Shown here piece by piece: positions 33,802 to 42,135 of a stretch of 64,000 nucleotides of DNA; the first letter of the stretch is position 1; each line of letters opens with the position of its first letter. Below the pieces are notes generated by a model, which saw only the letters and a list, made by a program, of their open reading frames with translations, searched no databases and was not told the DNA's origin. A program made the translations under genes and the position numbers. This stretch comes from Mixta intestinalis (lineage in GTDB: Bacteria; Pseudomonadota; Gammaproteobacteria; Enterobacterales; Enterobacteriaceae), in the NCBI RefSeq assembly GCF_009914055.1, contig NZ_CP028271.1, forward strand, positions 868,001 through 932,000, read 5' to 3'.

Positions 33802-34353
33802 ATGTCGAAATATGCCATTCCCTCAAAAGTATTTTTGGAAATGGGCGGCTGGCGTCCGCCGCTGCTGATGGTGGATCGCATTGATGATTTTAAATATGGC
33901 CCAAACGGTTATGTGCAGGTTATCAAACACGTTACCTATAACGATCCTTATTTAGCCGGCCATTTCCCGGAAGATCCTATTATGCCGGGAGCGATTATTT
34001 CTGAGATTTTTGGCCAGGCGAGTGAATACTTATCTTTTTTAACCGATATCTGTGACCTGTATCGTGAACGCTATAATGAAAGTCTGCACTCATTGCGTGA
34101 TATCCGCGGAAAAATTTATGACGATAATATGCGGGATATTATTCGCACCCGACGCGCGCAGGTAAGAGGCGTGCTGGCGGCACAAAATTTAAAATTTAAA
34201 GATACCGCCTGGCCGGGAGACACCATTGAGGTAGTAAGCAAGCTGGCTTTCGCCGATGAAAAAGGATTTAAACACTATTCGGTTTCCGCTCACGTCGGAA
34301 AACGGCTGATCAGTCAGGGGACGATAATCAATTATCGGGAAGTTAACTTATAA
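33802..34353 (+). CDS. 3-hydroxyacyl-ACP dehydratase, FabZ-like hot-dog protein
   Basis: The 183 residues contain the FabZ active-site helix region: LLMVDRIDDF, YLAGHFPEDPIMPGAI with catalytic His54, and SEIFGQASEYL with the acidic partner Glu68. About 35 residues longer than FabZ; the extra part lies after the active site. Predicted to remove water from hydroxyacyl-ACP. No enoyl reductase is encoded nearby, so repeated cycles would leave conjugated double bonds. Confidence 0.88.
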   Translation: MSKYAIPSKVFLEMGGWRPPLLMVDRIDDFKYGPNGYVQVIKHVTYNDPYLAGHFPEDPIMPGAIISEIFGQASEYLSFLTDICDLYRERYNESLHSLRDIRGKIYDDNMRDIIRTRRAQVRGVLAAQNLKFKDTAWPGDTIEVVSKLAFADEKGFKHYSVSAHVGKRLISQGTIINYREVNL

Positions 34354-34371
34354 CGACATGGAGTTTCAGTG

Positions 34372-34674
34372 ATGGCAACGATGCAAGAGAACATCGATGA
34401 GCGTAAGGCGGTATTGTATACCATTAAAACGGAAATTATTCAGCGCCTGAATATTCCTAAAGATGCAGCCCAGATTGATGATGACACCGCGCTTTTCGGC
34501 AATGGATTAAAACTGGATTCGGTTGACGCAACTGAAATTCTGGTCCTGTTAGATAAAGTGTTTGATATTCAGGTAAGTGAAACTGACGATCCGGCCTATA
34601 TGCGCACCATCAATAATTTGGCATCGTTCATTATTCAAAAGAAAAAAGCAGCCTCATCCACTAAAGATAAATAA
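34372..34674 (+). CDS. acyl carrier protein
   Basis: A 100-residue ACP with the phosphopantetheine Ser50 in LKLDSVDATEIL (a DSV variant of DSL), and the usual acidic helices. GGAG lies 8 nt before the ATG at 34372; a GTG just upstream is possible. It is probably the substrate of the AcpS encoded 1.4 kb upstream and the carrier for the growing chain. Confidence 0.9.
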   Translation: MATMQENIDERKAVLYTIKTEIIQRLNIPKDAAQIDDDTALFGNGLKLDSVDATEILVLLDKVFDIQVSETDDPAYMRTINNLASFIIQKKKAASSTKDK

Positions 34675-34691
34675 GTCATAAAGGTATTTAT

Positions 34692-35852
34692 ATGAACACA
34701 CTTCATGATTTACACATAAAGCATCACGCCCGGATGGGGCAATTTAATGATAAAACCGTACCTGCCTCTTACCATGATGACGATACTGAATATCGTGCCG
34801 TCAGGGAAAATGCGCTGCTGGTTGATTACTCCCATATGTCTATCGTTAGCGTTATGGGGGAAGATGCCTGGGCGCTGGTAAACCATATGGTTTCTGCGGA
34901 TGTTTCTACTATTCGTGATGAACAGGGCATTTATTCTCTGGTTCTTAATGAGGATGGAACCATTTGCGGTGATGTCTATATTCTCTGCGCCGATGAAGGC
35001 TATTACCTGCTTTCTGAAAATATGACCGCGTCGGCAGTTATCGCGCGGCTGGAAAAGATTTTGGAAAAAGCGGAAGAGCTGGATATTCAGGATACACCGC
35101 AAATCTGCACTATGGAGGAGGCCTGCTGGGGAGCCGCTCTGCTTGAAGGGCCTTATTCATGGGAAGTTTTGGCGGAAGTGTATGGCTTTGACATCATCGG
35201 GTTGCCCTATCATGAATTTATGAATACTGACGATGGGCTGATGGTTTTTCGCTGCGGTAAACATGGCGAGTTTGGCTACCTGATGATAGGTGAACAGGGA
35301 GCACTGGCGGCGTTGTGGCAGCAGCTGCTGGACATTGGCGAAAAATATCGTCTGCAAACCGGTGGGCTGGATTATCAAAAAACGGTACGTATAGAGAATC
35401 CTGCCTGGGATACCTCAATCTATGCCGCTTACTCGCGCAATCCAGTTGAGTTACAGCTGCAGTGGGCTGTGCAATACGACAAAGAAGATTTTATCGGCAA
35501 AGAGGCTGTAGAAGAGTACTCCCGTTCCGGCGTTGAATGCAGAGTGGTAGGGATGTTGCCTGTTGCTGCCTGTACGAATATGCAGCCTGATGATTGCGTA
35601 CTGGTTGATGGCAAGGTTGTCGGTAAACTGATCAGCACAACTTTTTCACCGGCTCGTTGTTCCTTTATTGCGCTGGCTTTGCTGGATGAAGCCTATGCCT
35701 GGTCAGATATTGAAGGTTTCACTATTCGCACCCGCGACGGCGATGTTGCCGCTATGACGCACAATCTACCGTTCCTTTATAACCTCAGCATGTTGGTCAG
35801 CCCGACGGAACATAGTTTTATTGATGCGTCGAAATCCCGTAGCGCGCTGTAA
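34692..35852 (+). CDS. GcvT-like aminomethyltransferase-family protein
   Basis: 386 residues with GcvT-fold landmarks: RENALLVDYSHMSIVSVMGEDA (N-terminal domain, cited in two joined parts), GTICGDVYIL, GKHGEFGYLM where GcvT has TGEDGYE, and KEDFIGKEA, the usual C-terminal folate-domain signature. GcvT-family enzymes transfer one-carbon units between a substrate and tetrahydrofolate (glycine cleavage, DMSP and sarcosine demethylation, methoxybenzoate demethylation). Housekeeping GcvT normally sits with gcvH-gcvP, absent here, so this is a specialised member, perhaps adding or removing a methyl group on the pathway product. The reaction is not predictable from sequence alone. Confidence 0.8.
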   Translation: MNTLHDLHIKHHARMGQFNDKTVPASYHDDDTEYRAVRENALLVDYSHMSIVSVMGEDAWALVNHMVSADVSTIRDEQGIYSLVLNEDGTICGDVYILCADEGYYLLSENMTASAVIARLEKILEKAEELDIQDTPQICTMEEACWGAALLEGPYSWEVLAEVYGFDIIGLPYHEFMNTDDGLMVFRCGKHGEFGYLMIGEQGALAALWQQLLDIGEKYRLQTGGLDYQKTVRIENPAWDTSIYAAYSRNPVELQLQWAVQYDKEDFIGKEAVEEYSRSGVECRVVGMLPVAACTNMQPDDCVLVDGKVVGKLISTTFSPARCSFIALALLDEAYAWSDIEGFTIRTRDGDVAAMTHNLPFLYNLSMLVSPTEHSFIDASKSRSAL

Positions 35853-35983
35853 TGCGCTGATGGTGTTTGTTTTGCAGACCAGGTTCTGAGCTGTAAAGAG
35901 CGGCGACCAGCCAGCTCAGACCATTTCTGCGCCTGAGACAGGGAACACTTGTCCCCAGAATAGAAAATAATAAGCGGATATGG

Positions 35984-38545
35984 ATGATGCAAAAACAGCG
36001 AAAAAGGGTTGTTATTACTGGAATGGGGGTACTGTCATCTCTGGCAGATAATATTTCGGACTTCAGGCAGGCGTTACTGGATAAAAAATGCGGTGTGGCC
36101 GATAGCCAGCGTTTCGCAAAATGGTTTGATAACGCACGGGCAGCTGAAGTTCTGCATAAGATCGATTATTCAGATCTCTCGGACGATATCGTTAAGTCAC
36201 TCGATAATGCTGCGCTCTGGGCATATAAGGTCAGTAAGGATGCCCTGATACAGGCCGGACTGATTAACGACAGCGCGTGCCTTAACGAAACCGGACTGAT
36301 TATCGGTGTTTCATCAGCAGGAACAGAGGCTTTTTTACCGCTGTTTGAACAGCGTATTCAGGATTTTTCACTGCAAAAGGCCATCTATTCTGGCGGTTTT
36401 TCCTCATGCTGCTCCAGTGTTTCCACGCTGTTGGGGCTGAAGGGCGGTATGGAACTGGTGGCGACGGCCTGTACAGCCAGCCCGAACGCGGTGGGAATGG
36501 CTTTTGATTATATCCAAAATGGCAAAAGCCATACCATGCTCGCAGTTGGCACCGAGCCGGTTTATTTGCCGACGTTCGCTGGTTTTTACGTACTGAATGT
36601 AATGCATCCCGATTCCTGCACGCCGTTTTCCGGCAGCCCCGGAATGTCCATCGGCGAAGGTGCCGGTGCGATCGTTCTGGAAGAGTATGAGCATGCTATC
36701 GCCAGAGGTGCCACTATTTATGGCGAGATCCTTTCTTATGCCACCTCCTGCGATGCCTATCATGAAACCGGGCCCGATCCGCGCGCTGGCGGTGCGGTAC
36801 AGGTAATGAAGAAAGCGATGCTGAACGCTGGCATTACTCCGGAGCAGGTGGATTATGTCAATGTGCACGGAACGGGAACCGAGGCGAACGACAGAATCGA
36901 AACTCTGGCGATGAAGAAAGTGTTCCCGGACGCGGCGAAAATGCTGGTCAGCTCAACCAAATCCTACTTTGGACATAATATTGGCGCAGCAGGGATCGTG
37001 GAGTTAATTGCCTGTCTGGTCACGCTGCCGGAAAAACAGGTCTTACCGACACTCAATTTCGGTACGCCGCGTTCAGGGTGCGATCTGGATTACGTTGCCA
37101 ACGCGTTCCGCGAAAAAGAGATCAATATCTTCCTCAAGAACAACTACGCCTTTGGCGGTAATAACTGTAGCTTGGTCGTCAGCACTAAACCCGCTTCGGT
37201 GCCGGTGACGGCATATGACGAAAAACGAGTAGTAATTTCCGGGCTGGGTGCCGTAACCGCCATTGGGCATACGCTGAATGAAATACTGGATTTTATCTGG
37301 GCTGACAATCGTTCCGTTACGCTCAGCCCAGTGACATTTTATGACGATACGCTGAAAGAGGCAGCAGAGCTGCTGGAGGTATTGGTTGATACGCGGCAGT
37401 TTGAAGCACTGCAGGGCGATGGCTTCTCCCTCAGCGAGCAGCCGTTGCCGGAAGAGGCGGAACATTTTAAGACTTTTCAGATTACCGGTCTGGAGCCGCG
37501 CAAACATTTACGCCGTTACGATGCGCGTAAAGCAACACGCGGAGGCACATTTGCGCTGATTGCGCTGTCAGAAGCGTTGAATCGTGCCGGGCGTAAAATC
37601 AGAAAGGATGGTGATGAGTTTGGTTTTATTATGGGCATGGCGCGTGGCCCGCAAGAAACCACCTATAAATATCTCCAGAGCCTGAAACCGGATCCGCGTA
37701 AGGTGCGTACATCTGAGTTCCCCGGTTCGCTGATGAATGCGATCCCTACTTTTTGCGCAATTTCCGAAGGTATTAAAGGTTACACCACTACGCTGGCGAC
37801 AGGCGAAAATGCGGCATTAGGCGCGCTGACTTATGGTTATGAACTTATTCGCCAGGCGCTCCAGCCGCAGGTAATCGTTGGCGGAGCGGATGAGTATTTC
37901 CCTTCAATGTCTCTCTATATGGATGCTGTCACGCAGAAAATTCATATGGCTTCCGAGGCGAGCCAGTATCAGATATATGGTAGCGATCCAAAAGGTTTCG
38001 TTCCTGGGGAAGGGGCCTGCATGCTGTTACTGGAAGCACCGGAAACCGCGCTGGCGCGAAATGCACAAATCCTGGCAGAAATCGTCGGCTACGGTAAAGC
38101 GAGCAGCAACAGCTATTTTGATGGCTCAGCGCTAAGCGAAAAAGCACAGGCTATGGCGCTGGCGATTGCGCGCGCGCTTACGGACGCGGGCCTGTCGGCT
38201 AAAGATATCGATCTGGTTTGTGGCAGCAGCAACGGTAGTAAAGAGAGCGCACGGATTGAAATCGACGCCATTGAACAGATTTTCTGCCAGCAAAATCCGC
38301 AAGTGCCGGTAGTGAACTACAACGCCTTTTTCGGGTTTGTCGAGTCCTCTGCTGGCCTGCTGAATCTCGCTATTCTTACCGACTGCATGAAAAATCAGCG
38401 CATTCCGGCCATTCCCTATACCGAAGCGTTTTGCGATGCGCGCCTTAACTTCGTGCGTGAACCGCTGAGCATGGCGGTAAACCAGGTGTTGTTAGTGGGA
38501 GCCTCCGAGGGTGGAAACTACTATGCATTCGTTATCAAGGGATGA
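35984..38545 (+). CDS. tandem ketosynthase - chain-length-factor-like fusion
   Basis: 853 residues with two complete ketosynthase folds. The first (about 8-405) has an intact Cys-His-His triad: Cys163 in VATACTASP, His295 in NVHGTGTE, His331 in KSYFGHNIGAAG. The second (about 414-853) has lost all three: Thr606 in TTLATGENAAL replaces Cys, Ser in VCGSSNGSKE replaces the first His, and Phe in FFGFVESSAG the second. That is the pattern of KS-alpha and KS-beta (chain-length factor) of type II polyketide synthases, here in one polypeptide. It should carry out the decarboxylative condensations. It overlaps the next ketosynthase gene by about 20 bp. Confidence 0.88.
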   Translation: MMQKQRKRVVITGMGVLSSLADNISDFRQALLDKKCGVADSQRFAKWFDNARAAEVLHKIDYSDLSDDIVKSLDNAALWAYKVSKDALIQAGLINDSACLNETGLIIGVSSAGTEAFLPLFEQRIQDFSLQKAIYSGGFSSCCSSVSTLLGLKGGMELVATACTASPNAVGMAFDYIQNGKSHTMLAVGTEPVYLPTFAGFYVLNVMHPDSCTPFSGSPGMSIGEGAGAIVLEEYEHAIARGATIYGEILSYATSCDAYHETGPDPRAGGAVQVMKKAMLNAGITPEQVDYVNVHGTGTEANDRIETLAMKKVFPDAAKMLVSSTKSYFGHNIGAAGIVELIACLVTLPEKQVLPTLNFGTPRSGCDLDYVANAFREKEINIFLKNNYAFGGNNCSLVVSTKPASVPVTAYDEKRVVISGLGAVTAIGHTLNEILDFIWADNRSVTLSPVTFYDDTLKEAAELLEVLVDTRQFEALQGDGFSLSEQPLPEEAEHFKTFQITGLEPRKHLRRYDARKATRGGTFALIALSEALNRAGRKIRKDGDEFGFIMGMARGPQETTYKYLQSLKPDPRKVRTSEFPGSLMNAIPTFCAISEGIKGYTTTLATGENAALGALTYGYELIRQALQPQVIVGGADEYFPSMSLYMDAVTQKIHMASEASQYQIYGSDPKGFVPGEGACMLLLEAPETALARNAQILAEIVGYGKASSNSYFDGSALSEKAQAMALAIARALTDAGLSAKDIDLVCGSSNGSKESARIEIDAIEQIFCQQNPQVPVVNYNAFFGFVESSAGLLNLAILTDCMKNQRIPAIPYTEAFCDARLNFVREPLSMAVNQVLLVGASEGGNYYAFVIKG

Positions 38546-39776
38546 AGCGTTGAGCAACGCAACAATGATCGCTGGCTACAGCGTCTGCCTGCCGTTTGCT
38601 GAAAACAGCCATGCGTTAATCGAACAGCTCAGGCAGGGAAAGCGCGTTGAGAAAACGCGCTGGTTTAAAACGGATGATGAGGCGATCAAGAGCGGTTTCA
38701 AGTACAACCGCTATGTTGCCCGTTTGCAGTGCAACAGCGATCTTAAAAGCGTACTGGCTTTGCTGGATCGCCTGATTGACAACGCGCTTGTACAGGCAGG
38801 GCTGGATAAAACTTGTTTGTCAGGTGAAAACGTCAGGGTTTATCTGACCGGTCTGGGGCCGCGGACGGATGCGAGAGATTATAAAAATTTCTACGATCGG
38901 AATGATATTGAGGATGTCAAACTCGTTACCTCGGTCATGAATCTGCACGTAGAAAAAATGTCGCAGGATGGTGTATCCCATCATATTGCCAGCCGGTATC
39001 GGCTAAAGTATCAGCCGCCTAATATGAATTGCACCAGTAATTCCGCATTGGCAGCGCTGCATATTGGTCGTAAAGCTATAGAACAGGGCGATATCGATCT
39101 GGTTATGGTGATCAATTGTTCGGAAATCAAAACTCAGGATTGCTGGTTTCTGGAAAACAATGGCATGCTGGATAGCGAAGTGGTGCAACCCTTTGGTGAA
39201 AACAGCAAAGGCGTTTTATTTGCTGAAGGATACAGTGTTATGCTGCTGGAAAGTGGACGTCATCGCCGTGCCCGACAGCGTTTCGATGGCGTGCAGCTGA
39301 GATCAACCTATGTGCAAATCAGTGCCAACCGTAGTAATGATGCAGCCTATTTAAGCCTCAGTTTATTAAAGGCGATGAATGGCGTAATGCTGGAGGCCGA
39401 TATCAGTTGCCACGATCTCGCCGCGATTATTCCTCATGGCAACGGCTCTGATGCCAGTGATAAGGCGGAGGCGAAGGCACTGGGAATGCTGTTGAGTGAT
39501 AAAACCGTCCCAGTGCTGGCTTATAAAGGGCAGATAGGGTATACCACCACAGGCTCCGGTTTGGTTGATTTGATTATTGCTCACCATACGCTATTGCATA
39601 ATGAACTGCTTTCTCCCGTTAGTAATGATGAAATTATTAAAGAAATATCCAGTCATCTGTTAGTGGATTGCGGCGCTGTTCAGCATAACAAATCGCATTT
39701 ATTGAAAACCGGCGTAGGTGTTGATGGCTCCATCATCGCTATGGTTATCTCTCACTGTGATCGGCAGGCGGGCTGA
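38523..39776 (+). CDS. ketosynthase-like protein with Cys-His-Tyr active site
   Basis: About 417 residues. The nucleophile loop PPNMNCTSNSALAALHIG keeps Cys170, and PHGNGSDASDKAEA keeps the first His (305), but KGQIGYTTTGSGLVDLI has Tyr340 where elongating enzymes have the second His (KxxxGHxxGAAG). Such a protein may prime, transfer or edit rather than elongate. Start choice is open: ATG 38523, TTG 38550 (with AAGGGAT 7 nt upstream) or ATG 38565. It overlaps the KS-CLF gene, so translation is coupled. Confidence 0.82.
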   Translation: MHSLSRDEALSNATMIAGYSVCLPFAENSHALIEQLRQGKRVEKTRWFKTDDEAIKSGFKYNRYVARLQCNSDLKSVLALLDRLIDNALVQAGLDKTCLSGENVRVYLTGLGPRTDARDYKNFYDRNDIEDVKLVTSVMNLHVEKMSQDGVSHHIASRYRLKYQPPNMNCTSNSALAALHIGRKAIEQGDIDLVMVINCSEIKTQDCWFLENNGMLDSEVVQPFGENSKGVLFAEGYSVMLLESGRHRRARQRFDGVQLRSTYVQISANRSNDAAYLSLSLLKAMNGVMLEADISCHDLAAIIPHGNGSDASDKAEAKALGMLLSDKTVPVLAYKGQIGYTTTGSGLVDLIIAHHTLLHNELLSPVSNDEIIKEISSHLLVDCGAVQHNKSHLLKTGVGVDGSIIAMVISHCDRQAG

Positions 39777-39777
39777 G

Positions 39778-40766
39778 ATGGAAAATATGATCTATCTGTC
39801 CTCTTATTCTATTATTGAGCCAGAGGATGAATTTTATTTTTATATACCCAGCTGGCTTAACGTCTGGGAATCGCATATTTATAACAAAGCGTTAAAATCC
39901 TCCAGAGCGCAGGGTTGGGGATTTAAACGCTTCGGTGTGGAGAAAACTCTCTACGCCAGAGAGATGATTCGTAAGCCTGATTACATTAAGTATATTGAGG
40001 CGCTGGAGCAGGCGTCCGATAACGCACTACAGCAGCTGGCGGCGAAAGTACGCATGCAGTTAATTAAATCGCGTACAGCGCTGTTCTACGTTGATTCCTG
40101 GGGAGAAGCAGGGCTGTATGAAAATATGTCCAGCGCGTTACATGCTGGAATTATCGATACGCTGCCTAAAAACCTGGTAAAAAATTCTCGGTGAAAGGTT
40201 TTACCTGCAAGATGCGTGGTGAAAAACAGTCACTAATGCAGGCGATGCGCGTTGCGCAGGATTACCTTAACTGGGATGTGTGCGATTTTGTGGTGATTTG
40301 TGCCGCCTACCGCTCAATCCCACTGCTGGTTTTTTCAGATGAGGATATTGCTGGCGGAGGTAAAAGAAAGCAGCAGGATACACATATCAATCTTTCAGTA
40401 GAGCGCGCAGGCTGCTTTATTTTTAGCAAGCGTGAAAGTGCATTAAGGATTAACTGCGGTCGCTATATTAATGCTGGTAACGATATTCAACGTGCGGCAC
40501 CGCTTTTTGCTACTGATGAGTCAATCGATCGCATCTTTTTTACCGGCCTCAGAAAAAGCCGGGCGGGCAGTACGCTGGTTAAAGCGATAGAGGCTGCCGG
40601 TATTGAGGCGCTTAACCTGACTGAAAAATATGGCGGCAGCGGTTGCCTGACGCCCGCATTAAGCTGGGTCTCTCTTGAACAGCAGAGCCTGGCTACGGGA
40701 GCACTACGCACCATCGTTCCTGATAATTATGGTGGTTATAACTACTTCGACACCTGGCGTGATTAA
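39778..40766 (+). CDS. degenerate ketosynthase-like protein, split by a frameshift
   Basis: Two ORFs (139 codons from the ATG at 39778; a second ending at 40766) overlap by 4 bp. One extra A in the A6 run at 40179-40184 would join them through LVKKFSVKGFTCKMRG into one product of 329 residues, so I treat them as one gene. The joined protein resembles the outline of a thiolase-fold ketosynthase: ASDNALQQLAAK, a mid section CDFVVICAAYRSIPLLVF, ERAGCFIF at the place of AGAxVL, and a C-terminal EKYGGSGCLTPALSWVSLEQ at the place of GHxxGAAG. No catalytic Cys-His-His is visible. It could be a structural partner of the neighbouring ketosynthases. Fold assignment is tentative. Confidence 0.6.
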
Positions 40767-40787
40767 CAGGCTTAATGGAAAAGCGAG

Positions 40788-41489
40788 ATGGCAAACAATA
40801 TAAAGGAATTGCCGGCAATTTATCTGAATGGTATCGGTAAAAGCTACGGTAGCGGTGAAAACAGAGTCGAGGCGCTGAAGAACGTTAACCTTGAGATAGC
40901 CAGCGGTGATTTTCTGGCTCTATGCGGCCCATCAGGGAGTGGAAAAAGCACATTATTAAATATCCTGTCCGGTATCGATAAGCCAACTACCGGTACGGTC
41001 ATGTTTTTAAACCAGGTGCTGAATGAACTGAATGAGCAACAGCTTGCGCAAATCAGAAGTCGTGAGCTGGGTTTTATCTTTCAATTTTTCAATTTGATGC
41101 CGGTACTTAATGCCCTGGATAATGTACGTTATCCGTTGATTCTGAATGGGCATTTTAGCCGGAAAGAGGCGAAAATGCGTGCGATGCACTACCTGAATCT
41201 TGTTGGGCTGGGAGATCTGGCAGAGCGCAAGCCTGGCGAACTCTCGGGTGGACAGCAGCAGCGCGTAGCGATTGCACGCGCGCTGGCCCATGAGCCAAAA
41301 ATAGTGGTGGCTGATGAACCAACGGGCAATCTTGATATAGCTACCGGAGAATCGATCCTCGATCTGTTATTAGATATTAACGCCCAGACCGCCACTACTT
41401 TTATTATTTCCACCCATTCTATTCAGCTAAAAGAACGAGCGGGGCGTGTTATCAATATCAGAGATGGAGAACTGGTTTATGATGCTTAA
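40788..41489 (+). CDS. ABC transporter ATPase, LolD/MacB type
   Basis: 233 residues with Walker A GPSGSGKST, the Q loop FIFQFFNLMP, signature LSGGQQQRVAIARALA, Walker B VVADEPTGNLD and the H loop STHS. The LolD/FtsE/MacB subgroup is indicated by the size and by QFFNLMPVLNALDNV. It is followed by a periplasmic protein and an FtsX-type permease, so it should power removal of a lipid-like or lipoprotein substrate from the inner membrane, as LolCDE does for lipoproteins. Housekeeping lolCDE is elsewhere. Confidence 0.92.
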   Translation: MANNIKELPAIYLNGIGKSYGSGENRVEALKNVNLEIASGDFLALCGPSGSGKSTLLNILSGIDKPTTGTVMFLNQVLNELNEQQLAQIRSRELGFIFQFFNLMPVLNALDNVRYPLILNGHFSRKEAKMRAMHYLNLVGLGDLAERKPGELSGGQQQRVAIARALAHEPKIVVADEPTGNLDIATGESILDLLLDINAQTATTFIISTHSIQLKERAGRVINIRDGELVYDA

Positions 41490-42135
41490 ACGCCACTTCC
41501 CACGACTGCTTTGTATTGGCATATTACTGTTTAGCGCCAGTATCCCGGTAAGAGCCAACAACAAACTACCTGCAGTAGATTCTGTCCTGCAGGCAGGTTT
41601 TCCAGTGAGACACAGCGACCTGGAAAAACTGACTACGGCGCTGTTTGAAGAATATACTCAACAAAAAAACGTTACCTCTCTCATCTTCTATGCTTACGGC
41701 ATGCTAAAACTGGCAAATCATTATGATACGGTGAATGATATTGTTAAAGCGGCCGAATATGCAAAGTTGGGTTTTTTCTACCTGGATGAGGCTGTCGATC
41801 TCCATGAATCTGATTCGCGCGTCCGATATTTAAGGGCGCGTGTTGATGCCTGGCTTCCTGCTAAGCTGGGACGGTGTGTCATTACCCTGCATGATACGGC
41901 TCAGTTATTAGCAGCCAAAGAATCCTTGCTCGACGATCTTATACCTGACGTTAGCTACATGCGCTATCGCGCGCTTTATCTTTGTGGACAACATCAACAG
42001 GCCGCCGCGCTGTTAACGCAAATAAAAGTGCAGCACCCAACCTTGAAATTACTTTCGCTGGAAAATAACGCGGCTCCGGAATGGAAAGTTAACGAAGTCG
42101 CACAGATTATATTGCCTTTAGTCGAAGGAGGATAA
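41479..42135 (+). CDS. periplasmic helper protein of the exporter
   Basis: Begins inside the end of the ATPase gene (ATG at 41479) with a signal peptide MMLKRHFPRLLCIGILLFSA ending SIPVRA. The mature part of about 190 residues is helical with TPR-like spacing (LIFYAYGMLKLANHYDTVND, AAEYAKLGFFYLDEAVDL, ALYLCGQHQQAAALL). It ends 1 bp before the permease start. No family is recognised; the position suggests a partner of the exporter. Confidence 0.7.
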   Translation: MMLKRHFPRLLCIGILLFSASIPVRANNKLPAVDSVLQAGFPVRHSDLEKLTTALFEEYTQQKNVTSLIFYAYGMLKLANHYDTVNDIVKAAEYAKLGFFYLDEAVDLHESDSRVRYLRARVDAWLPAKLGRCVITLHDTAQLLAAKESLLDDLIPDVSYMRYRALYLCGQHQQAAALLTQIKVQHPTLKLLSLENNAAPEWKVNEVAQIILPLVEGG

